Source: PKWO01 sp036561005 (GTDB lineage Bacteria > Pseudomonadota > Gammaproteobacteria > Burkholderiales > Burkholderiaceae_D). From it: a stretch of DNA of 64,000 bases. Numbering within the stretch: position 1 is the stretch's first letter; every line of letters starts with the position of its first letter. A program made the position numbers and the translations under genes. The notes below the pieces were generated by a model. It searched no databases, was not told the origin of the DNA, and was given only the letters and a program-made list of their open reading frames with translations. Location: the NCBI GenBank assembly GCA_036561005.1, contig DATBQE010000217.1, positions 4,047 to 68,046 on the forward strand, given 5' to 3'. Positions 35,236 to 44,700 of the stretch are shown here, one piece after another.

Positions 35236-35856
35236 GTTGAATAAACGCTAAGTAAATGCGCTCGAATGGGCGCATTTTTTTTGAAGTTCCCGCGCGGACT
35301 ATCGATCGAATCGGCAGCAAAAAAAAGAATGTACGTGCGATTACGACGGACGATATCTTTTTTTGCGTCAAACCAAGATTTCTTTGATGCAATACGGAAG
35401 GGGATCTTGCGACACATGTCCCTTTCGGGATCGCTGCGGATAGAACCGGATGGGTACTGGGCAAAACGGCATTCTAATATATATAGATAGGCGGCCACAG
35501 AAGGCCGCATTGGGCAAGGTTGGCGGATTTGTCGAACAAATGGATACATCAGATTCCATTTCCGTGACCAATGCCGGGACAAATCACCCGAATATCGGCA
35601 ATTTGATGGTCATTGCATAAACTGTGGCGCGGCGCGTTGAAATTTGATATTCACAAGATTTGGGTATAGTTTTTGTTGTCGAATCCGGATAATATTAATT
35701 CCCCACTCCAACATGGCGCTTATGAAATGGGATTACTCCATTCAATGCGAGAAAGCCGACCATGCCATGCATCACGAATTGGCAGCATTGCTGCAGATTC
35801 ACGACGTTCATCTTCGTAGCATCGACCAATCACGCTAGTTTTAGGGAGACAGCATC
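35236..35856. other. Intergenic region before the first giant surface protein gene
   Basis: About 620 bases. It starts with a strong terminator (35254-35283). A 41-codon frame at 35713-35838 (begins MALMKWDYS) has no ribosome binding site and no family match. The segment from 35640 has TTGATA and TATAGT boxes 15 bases apart and a TTGTTG/TAATAT pair, which are weak promoter candidates. The giant gene itself has a good site (AGGGAGA). Confidence 0.45.
35254..35283 (+). terminator. Intrinsic terminator after ompA-like gene
   Basis: AAATGCGC / GCGCATTT stem with an 8-base loop and an 8-T tract. Confidence 0.92.
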
Positions 35857-38800
35857 ATGACGGCACCGGCGACAAGTTATGCAACTCTGGTTCAAGAACT
35901 CTATGTGGCCTACTTCGGCCGTCCTGCAGATGAAACCGGCTTGACGAATTTTGAGGCGGCGCTAGCCGCTGCCAATGCGCCGACCACGATGGCCGGCCTG
36001 AATGCAGCATACAGCACCAACCCTGCAGTGGCCTCGCTGGTCGACGCGTTCGGCAATAGCGCGGAATCGGGCCGGCTGTACGGCACCAACATTACGAGCA
36101 GCCTGACTGCGGCACAAAACTTCGTCACGGCCGTCTTCGAGAGCCTGTTCAACCGCGCACCATTACCTGCCGGCCTGGCGTTCTGGAGCAATGCCATCAT
36201 TTCAGGCAGTCTGACTCCTGGCGACGCCGCGCTGTCCATTGCCGCAGGCGCCGGCACGGCAGACAGCGCCACAGTGCAGAACAAGGTGGCGGCCGCAACA
36301 GTTTTCACCGACGACATGACATCACACGGTGACGCGGGATTGACGACTTATCGCGGCGCGACCGCCGCCGGCGAAGCGCGCGCATTTCTGGCATCCGTTG
36401 ATGGCACGACGCCAGCTTCGGTGTATGATGCCAATGCGGATACAACCGTCAACATCATGGTCAATGGCGGCACGCCGCCGACACCGACGCCCACGCCGAC
36501 ACCCACTCCAACACCGACGCCGACTCCAACGCCAACGACCCTGGCGCTGACCGTTGCCGGCGACACCATTCACTTGAGTGGCACCACTGCCGCTTCGACC
36601 GTCAATCTTACCGGTGCCGATTTGACGGCCTTTCCCTTGGCAACCTTTGGCACCATCGCGGAACTTGTCACCGCAGGCATCACCAGCGTGACCGATAGCG
36701 GCGGCAATTTCACTTTGGATGCCTCCGGCAATACTGCCTCCACAACGTTCAACTTCGGTACCGGTGTGGTAAGCGGTGCGGATGCCGCATCGTCGGCCAG
36801 CGTAACGTACGCTGGCGTGACGACCTACGTCACGTCAACCCACGGCGATACCGTGACACTCTCGGCAGGCGCGCAAAACGTGACGGGAGGGGCAAGCGGC
36901 AACAACACCGTCAATCTCGGTGCAATCACCTACACCGGCACGCTAGGTTTCGGTGCGGCGGGCGCCGACACGGTCGATGTCACGGTCGGTGGCAACATCA
37001 GCGGCGGCACTATTACTACCGGGGGCGCTACTGTCGCGCTTGCGCTCTCCGGCGGCGGCACAGAAACACTTTCCACGGCAGAATACAATCTGTTCAACGC
37101 AGGCGGAATTACCGGCGGCACGTTCGGCACCGACCACATTACTTTCTCCAATGCCGGTACGGTGACGGCCAATGCGAACGTGGGCAATTACAATTTGTCG
37201 GCCTTCGGCAATACCATCCTGCTCAACGACGTTGCGGACAATGTCACCGGCGATCCCAACAGCGGCAACAACGTCGTCGACCTTGCCGCGCTAGGTTACA
37301 CCGGTGCAGTCTCGTTCGGCACAGGCGGCACGGATTCGATCCACGTCACGGTCGGCGGCAACATCAGCGCCGGCACGATCACCAGCAGCGGCGCAACGGT
37401 CTCGTTGCTCTTGAGCGGTGCCGGCACGGAAACGCTGAGCACGGCGGAATATAACCTGTTCAACGCCGCCGGCATCAACGGCGGCACGTTCGGTGGCAAT
37501 ACGATCATACTGTCGAACGCAGGCACCGTGACGGCCAACGTCAATGTGGGCAACTACGATTTGTCCGCTTTGGGCAATACCATCACGCTTAATAATGTCG
37601 CCGATAACGTCACCGGTGCCGCTACCGGGAACGACACGGTCAACCTCGCTGCTCTGGCGTATACCGGCACAGTTGCGTTCGGTGCGGCAGGGGCTGATTC
37701 GATCCACGTGACAGCCGGCGGCGATCTCAGCGCCGGCACCATTACCACCGGCGGCGCCACGGTCGCGCTGGTCCTCTCCGGAGCCGGCACGGAAACAATG
37801 ACCACGACGGAATACAATCTGTTCAACGCCACCGGCATCAGCGGCGGCTCGTTTGGCGGCGATACGCTGGCCTTCTCGGACACCGGCACGGTGACAGCCA
37901 ATGCCAACGTCGGCAACTACCATCTCTCCACCGCTGGCAACACCATCACGCTCAACAATGCAGCTGACAATGTGACCGGCGCAGCCAGCGGCAATGACAC
38001 CGTCAATCTGGCCGCGCTCACCTACACCGGCACCCTGGCGTTCGGCGCGGCCGGCACCGATACCGTCAACGTCACCGTCGGCGGCAACATCAGCGGCGGC
38101 ACGGTCACCTCCGGTGGCGCTGCGGTTGGACTGGCCCTCTCGGGTGCCGGTGCTGAAACCCTGAACACGGCTGAATATAACGTGTTCAACGCCGGCGGCA
38201 TCACCGGCGGCACCTTCGGTGGCAATACGATTACCTTTTCGAATACGGGAACGGTGACGGCAAGTGCCAATGTGGGCAACTACAACCTCGCCGCCACCGG
38301 CAATACCATCACCCTGAATGACGCCACCGATAATGTGACGGGCGCTGCGAGCGGTAACGACGTGGTCAATCTGGCAGCACTGACCTATACCGGCACAACG
38401 GCTTTTGGGGCCAGCGGCGTCGATTCCATCCATGTTACGGTGGGCGGCGATATCAGCGGCGGCACCATCACCACAGGCGGTGCGACGGTCGGGCTGGTGC
38501 TCTCGGCGGGCGGAACCGAAACGGTATCCGTGGCGGAATATAATCTGTTCAACGCCACCGGCATCAGCGGCGGAACATTCGGCGGCGATACCATTGCCCT
38601 CTCGGATGCTGGAACGGTAACGGCCAACGCCAACGTGGGCAATTACGATTTGTCCGCTGCCGGCAATACCATCACGCTCAACAACGTTGCCGACAACGTG
38701 ACCGGCGCAGCCAGCGGCAACGACACCGTCAATCTCGCCGCGCTTACCTACACAGGTACGCTGGCATTTGGTGCGGCGGGTACGGATACCGTCAACGTCA

Positions 38801-41418
38801 CCATCGGCGGCAACATCAGCGGCGGCACAGTCACCTCCGGCGGCGCCACGGTCGCGCTGGTCTTGTCCGGTGGCGGAACCGAAACACTCAACACCGCCGA
38901 ATACAACCTGTTCAACGCCACCGGCATCAGCGGCGGAACCTTCGGCGGCGATACCATCACCTTCTCCAACGCCGGCACCGTAACGGCCAACGCCAACGTC
39001 GGTCACTACCACCTTGCGCTGGCGGGCAACACCATCACCTTGACCAACGTGGCCGACACCGTGAACGACGCGGGTAGCGGCGGCGATACAATCAATCTCG
39101 CCGCACTGACCTTCACCGGCTCCGTGATCGGCGGCGCGGCGGGTACCGATACGGTCGATGTCACGATAGGCGGCGACATCAGCGGCGGCACGATCGGCAC
39201 CGGCGGCACGACAATGGCACTGGTTCTCTCCGCTGCGGGACTGGAAGTGCTCTCCACGGAAGAATACAATCTGTTCAACGCCGGCGGCATTAGCGGAGGA
39301 TCTTTCGGCATCAACACGTTTAACTTCTCCGATGCCGGAACGGTAACGGCCAGTTCGGACGTGGGCAACTACAATTTGTCAACTGCCGGCAACACCATCA
39401 CGCTGAACAATATTGCCGATGTCGTGACAGGTGCAGCAAGCGGCAATAATACCGTCAATCTCGCCGCCCTTGCTTATATCGGTACCGTTGCATTTGGCGC
39501 TGCCGGCAATGACACCGTTAGCGTGACGGTAGGAGGCGACATCAGCGGCGGCGCGGTCAGCAGCGGTGGTGCCGCAGTGACACTGGCATTGTCCGGTGCC
39601 GGCACGGAAACGGTGAGCACGGAAGAATACAACGTGTTCAATGCCACCGGCATCACCGGCGGAACGTTCGGCGGCAATACGATCGCCTTCGGGGACGCCG
39701 GAACCGTGACGGCAAATGCCAACGTGGGCCACTACGATCTGTCCATCGCCGGCAATACCATTACCTTGACCAACGTCGCCGACAATGTCGCCGGCGCGGC
39801 CAGCGGCAACAATACCGTCGATCTCGCCGCGCTCAACTACACCGGCACCACGGCATTCGGCGCGATCGGCAGCGACACCATCGGCGTATCAGGCGCCAGC
39901 GACATCAGCGGCGCGATCCTCTCGTCAAGCGGTGCTTCGGTCGGACTGGTTTTCGCCGGCGCCGGCACGGAAACACTCACGACGACGCAATACAACTTGT
40001 TCGAAGTTGGTAACGGCATTAGCGGCGGCACCTTCGGCGGTGATGCAATCACCTTCTCGGGCACCGGAACCGTGACTGCCGACACCAACGTGGGTAACTA
40101 CAATTTATCCACGGCAGGCAACACCATCCACTTGACCGATGCCACCGATAATGTCAATGGCGCAGCGAGCGGCAACGATGTCGTCGATCTTGGCGCACTG
40201 ACGTACACCGGCACCACGGCGTTCGGCGCGGGCGGCAGCGACACCATTGACGTGTCGGGCAGCAGCGACATCAGCGGCGCCACCATCACCTCCGGCGGCG
40301 CCGCCATCGGATTGGCCTTCGCCTCGGCCGGCGATGAAACAATGACCATTTTGCAATACGGCCTTTTCAGCACCAGCAGCGGTATCACTGGCGGATCGTT
40401 TGCCGGTGATACCGTCACCTTCTCAAATTCGGGAATTGTGACCGACACCGCCAATGTCGGCAATTACCAGTTCGCGAGCACCAGCGCCTTTACGTTCTCC
40501 ATGACCAACGGTGCCGACTCGGTTGCTGAAAACGCGGCGGCAACCGGCGGCAATACGTTCAATCTGAGCGTGACTGCCTTCACCGGAAACGTCAGCCTTG
40601 GCGCCACCGGATCTGATACCTTCAACCTCGATGTCACGAGCAACCCGGACCTCAGCGGCGGTACCATCAGCACCATGGGCACCGGAGGAAATCTTGCCCT
40701 CACCGGTTCCGGTACATTGACGATCAATTCGGCGGAGGCGGCAATCTTCCACTCCGGCACCTCAGCCATTTCGGTCACCGGCTCGGATACCATGAACATT
40801 TCCGATGCCGCCGTGCCGATCGCGTTGACCGCCCAGGAAAACGCACTGGCGCAGGTAGGCATACAAGCCGGCTCCAGCACCGTGAACATCTCGGTCGGCG
40901 CAGCAAGCGTGAATGCCGGCGCGGCCGGCTTCAACCAGACCATTTCCGAAAACGGAGCCGGCGGCAACACCTTCAACCTCGACAATGGCGCCGCGACCAT
41001 CACCGGTGCGGCCGACTCGACCCACTTCGCCGTCATCAACAACTTCAATACGGCGTCGGACAATCTGGTGTTGACCTTGAGTGGCGTGGATCAAAACGGC
41101 ACCAGCCAATCCATCAGCGATTCGGGCGGCGATCCGATCACGGCGGCGAACAATGGCGTGATCTTCCTGACCAACCTCGGGGCATTGTCCGGTTTTGTGG
41201 TTGCCAATGACACTGACCTGAGTGGCGCGGAGACCAACATACTCGCAGCAGTGGATTCCACAACGGCGTCAACCGGTGTGTATACGTTTGTGATAGATAC
41301 CAACCAGGGCGCTGCAATCTATGAAACGCACTTCACAGGCAGCACGCTGGATGGCATCCAGCTCGTTGGAGTGGCCAATGGCGTGGGTACGTTCAACCTG
41401 GTCGGTCATATCCACTAA
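35857..41418 (+). CDS. Giant DUF4214 repeat protein (surface/S-layer-like), copy 1
   Basis: 1853 residues, no Sec signal peptide. The first 190 residues hold a DUF4214-type domain (YATLVQELYVAYFGRPAD; later NFVTAVFESLFNRAP), a module found in large proteins secreted by type I or S-layer routes. A Pro-Thr linker (about 206-228) follows. Ten copies of a 121-residue unit run from about 338 to 1548; each contains TAEYNLFNA, GGTFGGDTITFSNAGTVTA, VGNYxLSxAGNTITL, VTGAASGND and LAALTYTGT. They have no charged calcium nonapeptide, but Asp and Gly abound. The last 300 residues end in a conserved, unrepeated segment (TFVIDTNQGAAIYE, GIQLVGVANGVGTFNL) that may be a type I secretion signal. A surface layer or adhesion role is inference; no transporter is in the window. 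Confidence 0.85.
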   Translation: MTAPATSYATLVQELYVAYFGRPADETGLTNFEAALAAANAPTTMAGLNAAYSTNPAVASLVDAFGNSAESGRLYGTNITSSLTAAQNFVTAVFESLFNRAPLPAGLAFWSNAIISGSLTPGDAALSIAAGAGTADSATVQNKVAAATVFTDDMTSHGDAGLTTYRGATAAGEARAFLASVDGTTPASVYDANADTTVNIMVNGGTPPTPTPTPTPTPTPTPTPTPTTLALTVAGDTIHLSGTTAASTVNLTGADLTAFPLATFGTIAELVTAGITSVTDSGGNFTLDASGNTASTTFNFGTGVVSGADAASSASVTYAGVTTYVTSTHGDTVTLSAGAQNVTGGASGNNTVNLGAITYTGTLGFGAAGADTVDVTVGGNISGGTITTGGATVALALSGGGTETLSTAEYNLFNAGGITGGTFGTDHITFSNAGTVTANANVGNYNLSAFGNTILLNDVADNVTGDPNSGNNVVDLAALGYTGAVSFGTGGTDSIHVTVGGNISAGTITSSGATVSLLLSGAGTETLSTAEYNLFNAAGINGGTFGGNTIILSNAGTVTANVNVGNYDLSALGNTITLNNVADNVTGAATGNDTVNLAALAYTGTVAFGAAGADSIHVTAGGDLSAGTITTGGATVALVLSGAGTETMTTTEYNLFNATGISGGSFGGDTLAFSDTGTVTANANVGNYHLSTAGNTITLNNAADNVTGAASGNDTVNLAALTYTGTLAFGAAGTDTVNVTVGGNISGGTVTSGGAAVGLALSGAGAETLNTAEYNVFNAGGITGGTFGGNTITFSNTGTVTASANVGNYNLAATGNTITLNDATDNVTGAASGNDVVNLAALTYTGTTAFGASGVDSIHVTVGGDISGGTITTGGATVGLVLSAGGTETVSVAEYNLFNATGISGGTFGGDTIALSDAGTVTANANVGNYDLSAAGNTITLNNVADNVTGAASGNDTVNLAALTYTGTLAFGAAGTDTVNVTIGGNISGGTVTSGGATVALVLSGGGTETLNTAEYNLFNATGISGGTFGGDTITFSNAGTVTANANVGHYHLALAGNTITLTNVADTVNDAGSGGDTINLAALTFTGSVIGGAAGTDTVDVTIGGDISGGTIGTGGTTMALVLSAAGLEVLSTEEYNLFNAGGISGGSFGINTFNFSDAGTVTASSDVGNYNLSTAGNTITLNNIADVVTGAASGNNTVNLAALAYIGTVAFGAAGNDTVSVTVGGDISGGAVSSGGAAVTLALSGAGTETVSTEEYNVFNATGITGGTFGGNTIAFGDAGTVTANANVGHYDLSIAGNTITLTNVADNVAGAASGNNTVDLAALNYTGTTAFGAIGSDTIGVSGASDISGAILSSSGASVGLVFAGAGTETLTTTQYNLFEVGNGISGGTFGGDAITFSGTGTVTADTNVGNYNLSTAGNTIHLTDATDNVNGAASGNDVVDLGALTYTGTTAFGAGGSDTIDVSGSSDISGATITSGGAAIGLAFASAGDETMTILQYGLFSTSSGITGGSFAGDTVTFSNSGIVTDTANVGNYQFASTSAFTFSMTNGADSVAENAAATGGNTFNLSVTAFTGNVSLGATGSDTFNLDVTSNPDLSGGTISTMGTGGNLALTGSGTLTINSAEAAIFHSGTSAISVTGSDTMNISDAAVPIALTAQENALAQVGIQAGSSTVNISVGAASVNAGAAGFNQTISENGAGGNTFNLDNGAATITGAADSTHFAVINNFNTASDNLVLTLSGVDQNGTSQSISDSGGDPITAANNGVIFLTNLGALSGFVVANDTDLSGAETNILAAVDSTTASTGVYTFVIDTNQGAAIYETHFTGSTLDGIQLVGVANGVGTFNLVGHIH
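36474..36540 (+). repeat. Short CCnACn repeat encoding the Pro-Thr linker
   Basis: About ten copies of a hexamer that encodes Pro-Thr, such as CCGACA or CCAACG. It links the DUF4214 domain to the repeat region; synonymous changes between copies suggest an aged but expandable repeat. Confidence 0.75.
36870..40500 (+). repeat. Tandem 363-bp repeat array, ten units
   Basis: Equivalent blocks recur at about 37075, 37441, 37804, 38167, 38530, 38893, 39256, 39619, 39985 and 40351, a period of 363-366 bp (121-122 codons). Units 5 and 6 are almost identical to each other in protein; the outer units are more divergent. Confidence 0.9.
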
Positions 41419-41765
41419 ATCGCCGACGTAAGCGAATCCAGCGCAGCACGCGCCAGGCTATCTTCACTCGGGTTAACCGGCTTTCCTGCCGGTTGACCCG
41501 AGGGTTCCCCCTGGGTTTGGCACACAGTTTGCGATCAGCACATAATCAGGCGAACGTGGACTCCGCCCTCATTTTGCCAAAGTTCACATTTCATTGTGAC
41601 GCTCGTCACAACAATAACTCCCCTCGCGTGTGGTAGGCTCTGAGGTTAAATTTGCTCCCCGTTTGTGCGTGACACGCGCGTTACTCGTGTGTTACAACGC
41701 GCCGATGCGGCAAACATTCAGAAGCGTAATCATTCACCACCCCGAATTACATTGGAAAGCAAAAT
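41419..41765. other. Intergenic region between the two giant genes
   Basis: About 350 bases. It has a 15-bp stem-loop (41467-41502; CTCGGGT...ACCCGAG with one G-T wobble, 6-base loop, no T tract) probably ending copy 1, and a near-perfect CRP-like palindrome (41594-41611) upstream of copy 2. The copy 2 start has GGAAAG about 9 bases upstream. Confidence 0.65.
41594..41611 (+). promoter_or_regulatory. CRP/Vfr-type binding site upstream of giant gene copy 2
   Basis: TTGTGACG-CT-CGTCACAA contains TGTGA-N6-TCACA, the E. coli CRP consensus, fully symmetric in both arms. It lies about 155 bases before the ATG of copy 2. A cAMP-CRP/Vfr-like regulator is inferred. No equal site appears upstream of copy 1. 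Confidence 0.6.
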
Positions 41766-44700
41766 ATGGCATCGTCAGCAAGTTACGCAACGCTGGTTCA
41801 GGAACTCTATGTGGCCTACTTCGGCCGCCCCGCAGACGTGAACGGTTGGCAGAATTTTGAGGCCGCACTTGCCTCTGCCAATGCACCGACCACGCTCACG
41901 GGCCTGCTTTCTGTTTATGGCACCAATGCTGCGGTCACGTCCCTGATCGATGCCTTCGGCAATAGCGCGGAATCCGGCCATTTGTACGGCACCAATATCG
42001 CCAGCAGCACGACCGCAGCACAAAACTTCGTCACCGCCGTGTTCGAGAGCCTGTTTAACCGGGCACCGCTCGCTGCCGGTCTGGCATTCTGGAGCCATGC
42101 CCTCACTTCCGGCAATCTGACACCAGGCGCGGCAGCCCTGTCGATTGCTGCCGGCGCCGGTACGGCAGATGCGGCAACGGTCGCCAATAAATTGGCCGCC
42201 GCGGCGGATTTTACCAATGACCTGGCAACCCACGGCAACGTGGGCTTGACGGCTTACACCGGTGCTTTCGCCGCCGCCGAAGGGCGCACCTTCCTCTCCC
42301 AGATCGATGGTTCGACAACCTCGACGGTCTACGATGCATTTGCCTCATCGACCACCAATGCCATGGTGAACGGCTCCGTGCCGCCACCGATTCAGACAAC
42401 GACGACTCCGCCTCCGGTACCAACCCCGACCGTGGCGCTGACCGTCTTCGGCGATACGATTCATTTGTCGGGCACCACCGCTGCCTCAACCGTGACTTTG
42501 ACCGGTGCCGATCTCGCGAACTTTCCGGCGGCCACCTACGGGACGGTTGCAGAGTTGCTCACTCACAGCGTAACCAGCGTGACCGACAGCGGCGGCAATT
42601 TCACGCTGAATGCATCCGGCAACAGTAGCGCGACAACGTTCAACTTCGGCACGGGTGCCGTCAGCGGTGCCGATCCGGCGTCCGCAGCAGGGATTACCTA
42701 CAGTGGCGTGACCACCTATGTCACGTCGACCCACGCCGACACCGTGACGCTTTCAGCAGCCACGCAAAATGTGACTGCCAGCAGTTTCGGCGACACCATC
42801 AATCTGGGCAACCTTACCTATACCGGCACCCTCAATCTCAATGCCGGCTCGGGCGGCACCGACACCATCAATGCCAACGTCGGCGGCAACCTCAGTGGTG
42901 CCACCATCAGCGGCAATGGCAGCGGTGCGCAGATCGCCCTGGTGCTCAGCAACGCCGGCAGCGAAACCCTGAACACCGCAGAATACAACACGATTACCAG
43001 CACGACCCACGGCAGCATCAGCTTTGCCGGCACCGGCGGAACCGACCGCATCATCTTCTCCAATGCCGGTACGGTAACGGCGATTTCCAATGTTGGCAAT
43101 TACACCCTGTCTGCTGCCGGTAATACCATCACCTTGAACAATGTGGCCGAGAATGTCAACGGCGACGCCAACGGCGGCACTGACGTGGTCAATCTCGCCG
43201 CGCTGGCTTACACCGGCACCCTGGCCCTCTTCGGATCAGGCGGTACAGATACGGTACAGGTCACAGTCGGCGGCAACATCAGCGGCGGCACGGTCACAGG
43301 CAGTGGCGTCGCAGTCGCACTGGCATTGAGCGGCGCCGGCGCGGAAACGCTCTCCGCGGCGGAATACAATCTGTTCAATGCGGGCGGCATTAGCGGCGGC
43401 AGCTTCGGCGGCAATACGATTACCCTCTCCAACGCGGGAACCGTCACGGCCAACGTCAATGTAGGCAACTACCACCTTGCCACGGCGGGCGACACCATCA
43501 CGCTCAACAACGTGGCGGATAACGTCACGGGCGCTGCCAGCGGTAACGACATCGTCAATTTGGCAGCGCTCGCTTATACCGGTACCGTCGCCTTCGGCGC
43601 GGCCGGTACGGATTCGATTCATGTCACGGTGGGCCACGACATCAGCGGCGCCACCATCACCACCGGCGGCGCAACGGTCGGGCTGGTCTTCTCCGGCCCC
43701 GGCACGGAAACCATGAAGACAGGACAATACAACCTGTTCAATGCCGGTGGCATCAGCGGCGGCTCGTTCGGCGGAGACACCATCACGTTCTCCAATGCAG
43801 GAACAGTGACGGCCAACGCCAACGTGGGCAATTACGATTTGTCGACTGCCGGCAATACCATCACCTTGACCAACGCTGCGGACCACGTCACCGGTGCTGC
43901 CAGCGGCAGCGATACCGTCGACCTCGCCGCTTTGACTTATACCGGCACGACGGCATTCGGCGCAAGCGGCAGCGACGTCATCCATGTTACCGTCAACGGT
44001 GACATCCACGGTGGCAGCATCACGACGGGCGGCGCCACGGTCGCGCTCGTGCTATCAGGAGCGGGAGCGGAAACGCTCTCCACGGAAGAATTCAACTTGT
44101 TCAATGCCACCAGCATTACCGGCGGCACAGCCGGCAGCAATACCTTTACCTTCTCGGACGCAGGGACGGTGACCGACAACGCGGACGTGGGCAACTACCA
44201 TCTTTCCACCGCCGGCAATACCATCACCTTGACCAGCGACACGGATAACGTCACCGGTGCGGCTGGCGGCAACGATATCGTCGCCATTCCGCAATTCAGC
44301 TTTGGCGGAACGCTGGCCTTTGGCGCGAGCGGAACCGACATCGTGCAAGCCCCGACCAATGGCGACTTCAGCGGCCTCACGGTAAGCACCGGCGGCGCCA
44401 CACTGGAATTGATGATCACCGGCGTGGCTTCCGGCGTGCCGAGCGGCAGCACCACCACCACCGAGATATACAATGAATTCACCACCGGGCCACATGCCGG
44501 CGGCATCGTCTTTCCGGCAGGCGGCGACACCAACCCCGCAGATTACATCATGGCCTTCAGCGACCAGGGCACGGTGAGCGATAGTGCGAACATCACCAAC
44601 TACTATCTCAACGCGTCGGTGCACTCAACGATCAACGACATCTACACGTTTACCATCGCCAACAACGCCGCGGACAATATCACTGAATTTTCCGCAGCAA

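Noticed and set aside
35713..35838. 41-codon frame before the first giant gene
   Set aside because: No ribosome binding site, no known family, and adjacent to a probable promoter area; noted in the intergenic entry only.
37291..39012. 573-codon minus-strand frame in the giant gene repeats, and other long antisense frames there
   Set aside because: It follows the 363-bp repeat period with low-complexity content and no domain; the GC-rich repeats keep opposite frames open.
36870..44640. Tandem repeats considered as a CRISPR-like array
   Set aside because: The units are 363 bp, in frame and protein-coding, without spacers.
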